The translations under genes and the position numbers were made by a program. From NCBI GenBank assembly GCA_902763865.1, contig CACWTR010000008.1, forward strand, positions 79,481-143,480: 64,000 nucleotides of DNA. The letters run 5' to 3'. This stretch comes from an uncultured Bacteroidales bacterium (lineage in GTDB: Bacteria; Bacteroidota; Bacteroidia; Bacteroidales; Bacteroidaceae). This document shows, piece after piece, positions 14,750 to 23,787 of this stretch (positions are counted from its first letter, which is position 1; each line of letters begins with the position of its first letter). The notes under the pieces were generated by a model. The model searched no databases. It worked only from the letters and a program-made list of their open reading frames with translations, and was not told the DNA's origin.

Positions 14750-17700
14750 TTACTTGACGAGGATGCGGCGCACGCTTGCCTTGCCGTCCGGCTCGATGGT
14801 GCGCAGGATGTTGATTCCGCGCTGCGGACTGCTGACCTTTATGCCGTCAAGCCGATAGACTTCGGTGCTGCCGACAGCCGTCTGTCCGCCTTCGTCGGCA
14901 CGTGGCGCGGTGAGGGCATCGAGATAGTCCTTCTCGTTGAAGTTCTCGTCGATGCCGCAAAGCCATTGGCTGTAGGAGGTGAGTGTGTTTGGCTTTCCGA
15001 TGGTGGGGCGGGTCATGCGGTAGATGCGTTTGCCGCCGTCGGGATAGCGTCCGACGCTTTCGTCGCCTCCGTGTGCCTGATAGGTGAAGCAGTCGCTCCA
15101 TGAATGGTCGGCTGCGGTCAGGGTGACGCTCTCCTCGTCGCTGTTGGCAAGTTTGAAGCCGGCATGGAGTTGTCGCAACGGGTCGAGGTCGTCAGCCCAG
15201 ATGATGTAGTGGCCGTGGGCGGGAATGACTGTTGATTGACCATTAATCGCTGACTGTTGCCCGTTGGGGGATGGCGAGATGGTGCTTGGGGTTATCTGGT
15301 ACTTCTCGGGTTGGGACGGGTCGTCGGTGAGGAACATTCCTTCGAGGTCGATGTCGCGGTCAGTTGTGTTGTAGAGCTCTATCCAGTCGTTGCGCCTGCC
15401 GTACTCGTTGGCGGCAACGGAGTTGGCCGCGCTGACTTCGTTGATGATGACCGGCGGCGAACCTGCGGCTACGAGACATTCGGGCTGCAACGGACGGAAG
15501 ACGGCCTGCACCTGTGTGTCAGCATCTGTGTCGAGGCGGAAGGCGTGCTCTGTGCTGACAATGGCCGTGCCGGAGACGACATTGTAGCTTATTTCGGCAT
15601 CCCAATAGATGTCGGATGAGCCGGGTACGTTGTTGTGCACTTCGACGGCAATGATGTTCCTGCCCTTCCGAAGCAGGCTGGCAGGCAACTCTACTGTGCC
15701 GGAGTCTGGGTTGTCGGGAGCATAGGTCGTGGCGTATGTCTCGTAGGTGATAAGTCCTTCGGGCAGGAGGTAGCGGTATGCTTCCGCTCCGTTGACATAG
15801 ACGATGAATCCGTCGTCGGCTGTGAAGTTGAGCGTCACGGACGCGATGTCGGAGGGGTCGGTGTCGATGTTGAAGTCTTTGCGGAAGTAGTAGGTGGGGT
15901 ACTTTTCGCTGCTGTTGCCGCCGTAGCTGATGGTAGTGGCGATGGTGTTCTTGCCGTAGCCGAGGGGCGTGGCGCCTTCGGACCATTCGGAGGTGCCGGC
16001 AGTCTGCCATTCTGTGCCGTCGAGCGAGCCGCGGTCCCAATAGCTCCAGCTGTCGCCCTTGCGTATGGGGGTGACCGTGGCATTCCCCGTCTTGCTCCAT
16101 CCTACAAAGTTATAGCCGGCAGGCGCGGATGCCTCGATGGTGACAGGGGCGAAGAGTGTGCCGATGAATGTTGCTCCCGGAACGGGTTGTCCGTTGATGA
16201 GGAATGCCGCCCCGGGTACGTTGGCATTGAACTGGACGTTCATGCCGTCCGAGAGTGAGAAGACTGACCGGAGGGCATTCATGCGGCTGGTTCGCGATGT
16301 CACACCGGCCATGCGCGACTTCTGTTCATTGTAGGATGTCCAGGGTTCCTTGCCTTCGAGAGCAAGTGCAGGCTCGACGAGTCGGCAGATGCTGTCGCCT
16401 ATTTCGAGGCACCGTTCCTTCGTGAAGACGCTTCCGGCGAGGATGCAGTAAGCATCGACGAACCGGCGGCAGAAGTCGGCGCTGCCCCTTTTCATATTAT
16501 TATATATGCCGAGGAGCTCGTTGCCGTAGTTGCCGTCAAGCAGTTGCACGCCGTTGGTGTTGCTCCATCCCCAGTCCTGGTCGTGGAGGATGAGGTGGAA
16601 CTTGCCGTCGGGGAGAGAACGGTAGCCCTTGACGTTGTTGTTGTTGCAAATCCAGTCGGAGCAGCCGATATAGCTTATTGCGGCGAAGAAGTTGGTGACT
16701 TCATCGATATCGACGAGCTGTTTGAGCTGTTCGTAGGTGTCGGGCGACGAGCACCCCTGAGCCAGGTACCGCCATTGGTTGAAGGCATCCTTCGTGCCTG
16801 CCATCTGGAAGTATCCGTTGGAGTACTCGAAGGCATCCATCTGGTCGTCGTCGTAGCCGTAGTAGGCATAACCGTGATAACGGTTGTTGGGCTCGCGCAG
16901 GTTGAGCTGTGCGAGATAGCGCCCGTTAAAGAAGACGTGTACGGGCTGGTAGTCCTGACAGTCGCAATAGAATCCGCTGGAAAGCAGGACCTGCTGCGTA
17001 ATGGCGTCGCGCACCCTGCCGTGGGCCTGCGAGTTGTTGTCGTTGCCTCCGTTGCGTACCATTATCTGCCTGTACTTGTGGTGAGGATTGTTCGGGAAGA
17101 ACGGATAGTAGTCGATGGTCTTCTTGCCTTCGTAGCGATTCGTTCCCTTAATCTTGAAGGAGGAAGGTGCGTAGTGGCGGCTCCAGCCTCCAGAGATGAC
17201 GAACTCCGCTTCCTGGTTGACAGCCATCTCGCCGTCGGCGGTGATATATTCGAAGTTGACGGGTCGCTCCCAATCCATGTTGATGTTGGAGGGCCCGTGG
17301 TTGCGTCCGCTTACGCCGTTGTTGCCGTCGGTATAGACGCCAATCTTCCCGTCGTAGAGGTTGTCGGGGTCGGTGGCGACAGAGATGACGGGCAGGTAGA
17401 AGTCCTTGTTGCGGAAGATGTAGCTGCGCGTGACGACGGGGCTGGGAAGCATGTCTTCCTGGAAGAGGCAGAAACGATAGACTTTCGTGGCGCTGACGTC
17501 GAATGTGCCGTCTTCGCTGGTCGAGCCGTTGGTGAGGCTTGGCGTGGAGCCGTCGGTGGTGTAGCGGAGGGTGGCACCCTGCGGAATGCTGACCCGGACG
17601 GTGAAGGGGTCGGTGAAGAGGCGCGAGTCGGTGTCAACCCGGGGCGCGTCGAGCCGGAAGTCGGCGAACAGGCTGCCTGCGTTGGAGGCTGCCGGCGTTG

Positions 17701-19177
17701 GATTGCCCGTCCATCGCCATTCTTTGCCTCCGTCCTCGGTGCGTGCCCAGGAGCATCGTGGGATGAGTTCGGGGTATTCTGCGGAGGAAAGCATTTTGCC
17801 TTCTTGGTCGAAGAGGTAGAGCTTGCCGCCTCCGTTCTGAAGCTTGAAGCGCACTTGCTTGTAGGCCGAGTCGCCGAAGGTGCCGTCGGCAGAGTTGTGG
17901 TCGAAGTAGATGACGCGGAAGTCTCCGCCCTTGACGACGCCTGTGCCGTTGGGCAGCTGGAACTTGAAGGGCTCTTCGGCATTGTCGGAGACGTAGAGCC
18001 CGTCCATCTGTATGTTTTCCGTCGTGGGGTTGTAGAACTCGGCCCAGGCTCCGTAGTTGTAGGAGAAGTCGATGTACTGGTCGATGTTGCCTACCTGTAT
18101 TTCGTTGATGATGAGCTTCGAAGGGTCGGCATCGGGGTCGGCATCCTCGTAGAAGTCTCTTTCCTCGGTCAGTCCGCAGTCGTAGAGCTTGCCGCCCCAG
18201 TTCTGCTGTACGTAGGCTGCAATGACGTTGCGGCCTCCTTGCAGCAGTTCGGCAGGAATCTCCAGCTTGACGGCTTCGGTGCCGACGGTCCAGTTGTCTG
18301 CCTCGTCGAGCTGTGTGCCGTTGACCCAGATGCGGTAGTTGTCATCGTGGAGGACGTGGAGCATGTAGCGCGACTTGGGGTGTACTTCCTCGAGGGTGAA
18401 GGTGCGTCGGAACCAGAAGTTCGTGTTGTCGCCTCCCGGCCATACGGTCTGGATGAAGCTGACGTCGGGGCTGCCGATGGGCATGGGTGCTTCGCTCCAG
18501 TCCGTGTCGTCGTAGAGGGGCCGGGTCCAGCTCAGTGTCTCGGTGCGGCCTTCTATTTGTGGGTCGGGGATGCGGTTGCCCCATTCGTCGGCATAGAAGC
18601 ACCAGTTGTAGAAGGAACAGCCGGTCCAGAGCTCGCGGCCTTCCGTGGTGTCGTAGATGCTGAGGCCCGAGATGGCGATGCTGACGTCGTCCTCTGTCGT
18701 GGGGAAGCGGAAGGCTATTTTGGCATCGCCGATGTCTGTGCCGGTGAGGTTGCTCTTCGAGATGAATTTCTTGGTACCTGCCGAGAGGTTGGTTTCTATC
18801 TGATAGATGCAGATGCCGTCGTCTTCATTCTCGCAGAGGGCAACGCTGATGTCGCTGACGGCCTTGTCTGCCTGCAGCGAGACGGAGAAGCGATAGCTGT
18901 GGCCGGCCTGGAGCGTGACCGGGCTCTTGAACTGTACTTGCCCGTAGTCGGCCTCGCGGCATGCTGTGGGCATTGTGATGGTGTAGATGTCGCCCTTCTG
19001 TGCCTCGTAGAGCTGTTCCCAGTCGTGGTTGGCTCCCGTATTGTAGCCGCCTTCGCTGTTGAAGAGCATCTTGCCTGTCCAGGGCTCGTTGTATCCCATT
19101 GGGAGGATGAAGTCCTGGGCACCGGCTTCCTGCAACATGCAGGCCACGAGAAAGAGGCAGGGTATGGTTTTCCTCAT
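14750..19177 (-). CDS. Secreted CotH-kinase family protein with lamin-tail and chitobiase-type domains
   Basis: 1475 residues with a signal peptide (about 1-20, 'LQEAGAQD'). In order: a carbohydrate-binding-like domain; a beta-sandwich module with 'HDDNYRIWVNG' and 'QQNWGGKLYDCGL' (about 200-345); a lamin-tail domain ('IINEIQVGN', 'WAEFYNPT', about 350-490); a CHB_HEX_C-type Ig domain ('LRYTTDGSTPS', about 535); and a CotH kinase domain (about 600-1010: 'VNFEYI', 'RDAITQQVLLSSGFYCD', 'YLAQLNLREPNNRY', catalytic-type 'HLILHDQDWGWSN'). A second sandwich module (about 1090-1210), a second lamin-tail domain ('VIINEVSAANS', 'DWIELYNT') and a divergent tail ('LDGIKVSSPQRGINIL', ending 'RRILVK') follow. 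CotH proteins are atypical Ser/Thr kinases. Start overlaps the stop of the GH18-like gene (ATGA). Likely exported; substrate unknown. Confidence 0.85.
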   Translation of the reverse strand: MRKTIPCLFLVACMLQEAGAQDFILPMGYNEPWTGKMLFNSEGGYNTGANHDWEQLYEAQKGDIYTITMPTACREADYGQVQFKSPVTLQAGHSYRFSVSLQADKAVSDISVALCENEDDGICIYQIETNLSAGTKKFISKSNLTGTDIGDAKIAFRFPTTEDDVSIAISGLSIYDTTEGRELWTGCSFYNWCFYADEWGNRIPDPQIEGRTETLSWTRPLYDDTDWSEAPMPIGSPDVSFIQTVWPGGDNTNFWFRRTFTLEEVHPKSRYMLHVLHDDNYRIWVNGTQLDEADNWTVGTEAVKLEIPAELLQGGRNVIAAYVQQNWGGKLYDCGLTEERDFYEDADPDADPSKLIINEIQVGNIDQYIDFSYNYGAWAEFYNPTTENIQMDGLYVSDNAEEPFKFQLPNGTGVVKGGDFRVIYFDHNSADGTFGDSAYKQVRFKLQNGGGKLYLFDQEGKMLSSAEYPELIPRCSWARTEDGGKEWRWTGNPTPAASNAGSLFADFRLDAPRVDTDSRLFTDPFTVRVSIPQGATLRYTTDGSTPSLTNGSTSEDGTFDVSATKVYRFCLFQEDMLPSPVVTRSYIFRNKDFYLPVISVATDPDNLYDGKIGVYTDGNNGVSGRNHGPSNINMDWERPVNFEYITADGEMAVNQEAEFVISGGWSRHYAPSSFKIKGTNRYEGKKTIDYYPFFPNNPHHKYRQIMVRNGGNDNNSQAHGRVRDAITQQVLLSSGFYCDCQDYQPVHVFFNGRYLAQLNLREPNNRYHGYAYYGYDDDQMDAFEYSNGYFQMAGTKDAFNQWRYLAQGCSSPDTYEQLKQLVDIDEVTNFFAAISYIGCSDWICNNNNVKGYRSLPDGKFHLILHDQDWGWSNTNGVQLLDGNYGNELLGIYNNMKRGSADFCRRFVDAYCILAGSVFTKERCLEIGDSICRLVEPALALEGKEPWTSYNEQKSRMAGVTSRTSRMNALRSVFSLSDGMNVQFNANVPGAAFLINGQPVPGATFIGTLFAPVTIEASAPAGYNFVGWSKTGNATVTPIRKGDSWSYWDRGSLDGTEWQTAGTSEWSEGATPLGYGKNTIATTISYGGNSSEKYPTYYFRKDFNIDTDPSDIASVTLNFTADDGFIVYVNGAEAYRYLLPEGLITYETYATTYAPDNPDSGTVELPASLLRKGRNIIAVEVHNNVPGSSDIYWDAEISYNVVSGTAIVSTEHAFRLDTDADTQVQAVFRPLQPECLVAAGSPPVIINEVSAANSVAANEYGRRNDWIELYNTTDRDIDLEGMFLTDDPSQPEKYQITPSTISPSPNGQQSAINGQSTVIPAHGHYIIWADDLDPLRQLHAGFKLANSDEESVTLTAADHSWSDCFTYQAHGGDESVGRYPDGGKRIYRMTRPTIGKPNTLTSYSQWLCGIDENFNEKDYLDALTAPRADEGGQTAVGSTEVYRLDGIKVSSPQRGINILRTIEPDGKASVRRILVK

Positions 19178-20469
19178 TTTATCAGTATTTTTTTGCCGTT
19201 GACGATGTTCACGCCCTTCTGCATCTTGTCTGTCCGCTGACCGGCGAGGTTATATGTGGCCTCTTGCTGCGGGGCTTCGTCCTCTGCGATGTTGTCAATG
19301 CCTGTCGCTACGGATTCCACGATGATGGAGCAGACGTTGTTGTCGTAGTTTGTTGCCAGCTGCTTGGCCGACGTCTTACGTGTGATTTTTGCTCCGGTGA
19401 AGTCTGGCGTGGTGAAGAGTGTGACGCGATAGTCGGGGTCGAGAAGTTCGAGCGATGAAAGGTCCTTTGCCGTCAGTCCATAGACGGCGAGGTCGGCCTG
19501 TGTGAAGCGTCCCAGGGGCAGCGGCACGCAGTAGCCCTTGTAGTTCTTCTCGCTGTAGCATCGCACGGCTACTTTGTCCTCGGGGACGCTGACGGCTCCG
19601 AAGATGCGGTTCATGCCCGATGCCCATGCGTTCAGGTCCCATGTCTCGTCGTTATAGACCCAGACGAATCCGCCGTTGGCTACGCCGTCGTCCTTCCACT
19701 TCTGAAACTGTGCCAGGGAGGTGTTCATGTCCGTCTGGTAGTTCGTGCGCCCTGCATGGCGGTTGCTGACTCCGGCGAAGGTCCAGCTTCCCACGCTGTT
19801 GGTGTTGCCTGCTCCGCCGTCGTAGCACTGTACCATGACGCGGTCAACGGCTCCGGGGCGCTCTGCCAGAATCTTGGAGCACAGCTGTGTCCAGTAGCTC
19901 TTATACGTGTAGGGGGCCAGTGTAGTGAGGTAGCCCAGGTCGTACATCATGACGTGGAACTTGGCGGCGCTGTTCACGTCGTAGTCCTGCTCGATGTCGT
20001 TGTTGACGGCATCCACTTCGGGCAGTGCCTCCTTGAGCGCCTTGAAGTTGCGGTAGAGTATGGAGTTTGGCCCCACGCCCTGGGAGTTGACCAGGTTGCG
20101 GATGTTGGTGTAGGAGTCGTTGCCCCAGCCGCCGATGCAGATGTCGATGCGCGAGATGCTGGTGGGTGCCGTCTTGAGGTCCCTGACGTCTCCCTGATAG
20201 TTGGGTTGCGGCTTCTGGAAGACGTATTCGCCGTCCTTGCAAATCGTCTCGCCGTCAGTCTTGAGCGTTCCGTCCGTGTCAACATGTACGTTGAAGAGGA
20301 TGACGTAGGTGAAGCCCGAATTACGGAGCTTCTTGACTGTCCCCGGACGCTCGCGGCGGATGTGGCCGCCGACATAGACTCCCGATACTTCGTTTTGCGC
20401 AAAAGTGTCTGAAAAGGCAAATAATGTGCAGAGAACTGCAAGAAAGACTTTTTTCTTCGTGTTATCCAT
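19174..20469 (-). CDS. Secreted GH18-like protein with beta/gamma-crystallin domain and T9SS-like tail
   Basis: 431 residues. The signal peptide is about 1-24 ('AFSDTFAQ'). A GH18-like barrel covers about 28-310: 'CIGGWGNDSY' (111-120) resembles the SxGG strand of chitinases. 'DAVNNDIEQDYD' (153-164) sits where DxxDxDxE occurs, leaving D158 and E160 as candidate acid/base, but the motif is not canonical. A beta/gamma-crystallin-like domain ('RCYSEKNYKGYCVPLPLG', 'LFTTPDFTGAKITRK', about 315-395) follows, then the tail 'YNLAGQRTDKMQKGVNIVNG'. It may hydrolyse or bind N-acetylglucosamine-containing glycans. First gene of a two-gene operon with the CotH protein. Confidence 0.75.
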   Translation of the reverse strand: MDNTKKKVFLAVLCTLFAFSDTFAQNEVSGVYVGGHIRRERPGTVKKLRNSGFTYVILFNVHVDTDGTLKTDGETICKDGEYVFQKPQPNYQGDVRDLKTAPTSISRIDICIGGWGNDSYTNIRNLVNSQGVGPNSILYRNFKALKEALPEVDAVNNDIEQDYDVNSAAKFHVMMYDLGYLTTLAPYTYKSYWTQLCSKILAERPGAVDRVMVQCYDGGAGNTNSVGSWTFAGVSNRHAGRTNYQTDMNTSLAQFQKWKDDGVANGGFVWVYNDETWDLNAWASGMNRIFGAVSVPEDKVAVRCYSEKNYKGYCVPLPLGRFTQADLAVYGLTAKDLSSLELLDPDYRVTLFTTPDFTGAKITRKTSAKQLATNYDNNVCSIIVESVATGIDNIAEDEAPQQEATYNLAGQRTDKMQKGVNIVNGKKILIK

Positions 20470-20488
20470 ATATATTCATAATTTCATG

Positions 20489-20496
20489 CAAAGATA
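20489..20496 (-). promoter_or_regulatory. -7 box (TATCTTTG) of the GH18-like/CotH operon
   Basis: TAnnTTTG on the minus strand, 20 nt before the ATG. Confidence 0.65.
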
Positions 20497-20546
20497 CGAA
20501 GTATTTTCTCTTGCTGCAATGGAAAGCCGATGTTTTTTGCCGAATT

Positions 20547-20579
20547 GTTTTGAGTTTCGTGAAATTAGTCGTACTTTTG
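20547..20579 (+). promoter_or_regulatory. Promoter (TTTTG ... TACTTTTG) reading toward the M16 peptidase
   Basis: A -33-like TTTTG at 20547-20551 and a -7 box TACTTTTG at 20572-20579 are separated by 20 nt. The next + gene starts at 20868, so the transcript would carry a leader of about 280 nt containing palindrome array B. The 20470-20867 gap holds the two divergent promoters and array B; nothing else recognised. Confidence 0.6.
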
Positions 20580-20691
20580 CGCAGATAAATCAGGCGGCTT
20601 CCTGCTCAATCTGCGTTGCAGAGCGACCAGACCCCCGACATGAAACCCTACGCGAAGCAAACAAAAACCTCCGTCAACATGATTGAAAACT

Positions 20692-20773
20692 ATTTTCAAG
20701 GTTTGAAAATCAATTTTCACGTCATGAAAATTAATTTTCACGTCATGAAAATCTATTTTCATGGTTTGAAAAT
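20692..20773. repeat. 21-bp-period palindrome array B (4 units)
   Basis: Units ATTTTC-N7-GAAAAT start at 20692, 20713, 20734 and 20755 with 2-nt spacers. Centres are AAGGTTT, ACGTCAT, ACGTCAT and ATGGTTT. GAAAACT precedes and AGTTTTTT follows, as in arrays A and C. It lies within the probable leader of the M16 gene. Confidence 0.9.
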
Positions 20774-20867
20774 AGTTTTTTCTCGTGTCGGGAAGAATTA
20801 TTCCACCCGCGCCGGGAGGTTTCCCTGCCCGTACCGATGTGTTTATAACTCCTAATATATATATAAT

Positions 20868-23780
20868 ATGTCACACATGAAACATCTCACCCACCTCTTC
20901 CTGTTAACCGCTGTGTGCGGTTTGTTCTCATGCACGAGCGGTTCCGACTACGAAAGCGTCGGCGGCGATCCGATGCAGACACGTATCTACACCCTCGACA
21001 ACGGACTTCGCATCTACCTCTCCGTCAACAAGGCCGAGCCGAAGATTCAGACCTACATCGCCGTACGTACCGGTTCGAAGAACGACCCGGCTGAGACGAC
21101 CGGCCTGGCCCACTACCTGGAGCACCTGATGTTCAAGGGAACAAAACAGTTCGGCACGACAGACCCCGAAGCCGAAGCACCCCTGCTCGATGAAATCGAA
21201 CAGCGCTACGAAGAGTACCGCACCATCACCGACGAGGCGACACGAAAGCAGAAGTACCACGAGATTGACAGCGTCTCGCAGCTCGCTGCCCAGTACTTCA
21301 TCCCCAATGAATACGACAAACTGATGGCTGCCATTGGCAGCGAAGGGTCCAACGCCTTCACCTCCAACGACGTGACGTGCTACGTGGAGAACATTCCCGC
21401 CAACGAAGTTGAGAACTGGGCCAAGGTGCAGGCAGACCGCTTCCAGAACATGGTCATCCGAGGCTTCCACACCGAGCTCGAAGCAGTCTATGAGGAGTAC
21501 AACATCGGCCTCACGAGCGACGGCAACAAGCAGTACGAGGCTTTGCTGGCCAAGCTCTTTCCCTCGCACCCCTACGGCACGCAGACCACCATCGGCACAC
21601 AGCAGCACCTGAAGAACCCCTCCATTACGAACATCAAGAACTACTTCGCAAAGTGGTACGTCCCCAACAACGTGGCTATCTGCATGGCCGGCGACTTTGA
21701 CCCCGACAAGACGCTGGCCGTGCTGAAGAAGTACTTCGGCGAGTGGAAGCCGGGTGAGGACGTCAGTCAGCCCGTCTTTGCACCATGCCCCCCGCTCCTT
21801 GCCCCCACGGACACTACCGTCGTCGGTCTGGAAGCCGAGAATATCTGGCTGGGCTGGCGCAGCGAAAAGGCACAGTCGCTCCAGAACGACACCCTGCAAC
21901 TCATCAGCACCGTGCTCTATAACGGCAAGGCAGGCCTCTTCGACCTGGACCTGAACCAGGAGATGAAGGTGATGGAAGCCTGGGCTGGGGCCGAAGCGCT
22001 GCAGGACTATGGCTTCTTCCTGCTGGGCGGCATGCCCAAGGAGGGGCAGACGCTCGACGAGGTGAAAGACCTCATGCTCTCCGAAATCAACAAGCTGAAG
22101 TGCGGCGACTTCGACGAAGACCTGCTCACCGCAGCCCTGAACAACTGGAAACTCGGCGAACTCCGCGGCCTCGACAACAACCAGGCCCGCGTAGGCAAGA
22201 TGCTGGACGCCTTCATCAACGGCATAGACTGGCAGCAGCAGGTTGGGCAAATAGCTCGCCTCGAAAAGATAAAGAAGGAGGAACTTGTGGACTTTGCAAA
22301 GCGATTCTTCACTGAAGGCTACGTCACCGTCTATAAGCGACAGGGCATCGACACTACTCAGAAGAAGATTGACAAGCCGGCCATCACGCCCATCCCCACG
22401 AACCGCGACCAGGTCAGCCAGTTCGTGCAGGACATCCAACAGGCAGAGGTAGAACCCATCCAGCCGCAGTTCCTCGATTTCCAGAAGGACCTCACCTTCT
22501 TCGACACAGGGAACGGCCTCCCCGTCATTTACAAGCAGAACACCGAGAACGGCCTCTTCGACCTGCAGTTCCGCTATGAGTTCGGACAGGAGGACGACAA
22601 CCGCTACGACGTGGCTGCCAGCTACATCGACTATCTCGGCACAGACAAGCTCTCGGCTGCCGAGGTCAAGCAGCAGTTCTACAAGCTGGCCTGCAACTAT
22701 GCCATCAGCGTGAATGCCGACGCCATCACCATCGGACTCTCCGGACTCAGCGAGAACATGCCCGCAGCACTCACGTTGCTCGAAGACCTCCTGCACAACG
22801 CAAAGGCAGACTCCGTCGCATACGAGCAGATGGTAGGACTCATCCTGAAAAACCGTCAGGACCAGAAGACCGAACAGCGCAGCTGCTTCACCATGCTGAG
22901 CCAGTACGCCATGTACGGCCCGCACAATGCCATGCGCGACAACATGACCGAACAGCAGCTTCGCGAGACCGACCCGCAGCAACTGCTCGACCTGCTGAAG
23001 AACATCGACACCTACCAGCACAGCGTCCTCTACTACGGTCCGCTCTCGAAGGACGAACTCGACAAGGCCGTCAGCGAAGCTCACCCCGCAGCAAAGCCCT
23101 TTGCGCCTGTGCCCGAAGGCAAGCCCTACACCATGCAGACCGTACAAAGCCCCGAAGTGCTCATCGCACCCTATGAGGCCAAAAACATCTACATGCGCAT
23201 GTACCTCAACGAAGGACGGCAGACCGACCTCAGCGAGCGCGCAGCCATCCGCCTCTTCAACGAATACTACGGTGGAGGCATGAACGGCATCGTCTTCCAG
23301 GAGATGCGCGAGGCACGCGGACTGGCCTACAGCGCCGCCGCATACTACGTCACGCCCTCGAAGAAGGATGAACCCGAGTCGTTCTTCACCTACATCATCA
23401 CGCAGAACGACAAGATGATGGACTGCGTCCGGCAGTTCCGTGAGATTCTCGACAAGATGCCTCAGAGCGAGGCCGCATTCCAGATAGCAAAGGATGCCCT
23501 GACAAAGCAGATTGCCAGCCAGCGCACCATGAAGTTCGGCATTATCCTCGCCTACCTCAATGCCAAGCGACAGGGCCTCGACACCGACATCAACAAGCAA
23601 GTCTATGAAGACCTGCAGGGCCTGACACTCCAGGACATCGTCCGCTTCGAGCAAGCCCGCATAGCTGGCAAGGAAGGACAGTACGTCATCCTTGGCGACG
23701 AAAAGGAACTCGACATGGAAGCCCTTAGTGGCATCGCCCCTGTCCGCCGCATCTCGCTCGAAGAAATCTTCGGCTACTGA
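20868..23780 (+). CDS. M16 family zinc peptidase (pitrilysin/insulinase-like) lipoprotein
   Basis: 970 residues. A lipoprotein signal ends 'CGLFSC' (Cys22), so it is probably anchored to a periplasm-facing membrane. The inverted zinc motif HxxEH is at 82-86 ('HYLEH'), with 'EAVYEEYNIGLTS' supplying the distal Glu. Four M16 half-domains are visible; the second half (about 560-960, 'YYGGGMNGIVFQEMREARGLAYS') is the usual non-catalytic partner. Length is about twice that of short M16B proteins, as in Bacteroidales periplasmic members. A second ATG three codons in (20877, 'MKHLTHLF') is an equally good start. Cuts peptides; natural substrates unknown. Convergent with tldE, 7 nt apart. Confidence 0.9.
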   Translation: MSHMKHLTHLFLLTAVCGLFSCTSGSDYESVGGDPMQTRIYTLDNGLRIYLSVNKAEPKIQTYIAVRTGSKNDPAETTGLAHYLEHLMFKGTKQFGTTDPEAEAPLLDEIEQRYEEYRTITDEATRKQKYHEIDSVSQLAAQYFIPNEYDKLMAAIGSEGSNAFTSNDVTCYVENIPANEVENWAKVQADRFQNMVIRGFHTELEAVYEEYNIGLTSDGNKQYEALLAKLFPSHPYGTQTTIGTQQHLKNPSITNIKNYFAKWYVPNNVAICMAGDFDPDKTLAVLKKYFGEWKPGEDVSQPVFAPCPPLLAPTDTTVVGLEAENIWLGWRSEKAQSLQNDTLQLISTVLYNGKAGLFDLDLNQEMKVMEAWAGAEALQDYGFFLLGGMPKEGQTLDEVKDLMLSEINKLKCGDFDEDLLTAALNNWKLGELRGLDNNQARVGKMLDAFINGIDWQQQVGQIARLEKIKKEELVDFAKRFFTEGYVTVYKRQGIDTTQKKIDKPAITPIPTNRDQVSQFVQDIQQAEVEPIQPQFLDFQKDLTFFDTGNGLPVIYKQNTENGLFDLQFRYEFGQEDDNRYDVAASYIDYLGTDKLSAAEVKQQFYKLACNYAISVNADAITIGLSGLSENMPAALTLLEDLLHNAKADSVAYEQMVGLILKNRQDQKTEQRSCFTMLSQYAMYGPHNAMRDNMTEQQLRETDPQQLLDLLKNIDTYQHSVLYYGPLSKDELDKAVSEAHPAAKPFAPVPEGKPYTMQTVQSPEVLIAPYEAKNIYMRMYLNEGRQTDLSERAAIRLFNEYYGGGMNGIVFQEMREARGLAYSAAAYYVTPSKKDEPESFFTYIITQNDKMMDCVRQFREILDKMPQSEAAFQIAKDALTKQIASQRTMKFGIILAYLNAKRQGLDTDINKQVYEDLQGLTLQDIVRFEQARIAGKEGQYVILGDEKELDMEALSGIAPVRRISLEEIFGY

Positions 23781-23787
23781 TTGCCCT

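Noticed and set aside
16544-19240. 898-codon open frame antisense to the CotH gene
   Set aside because: No domain or signal; valine-rich composition is typical of the complement of GC-rich coding DNA.
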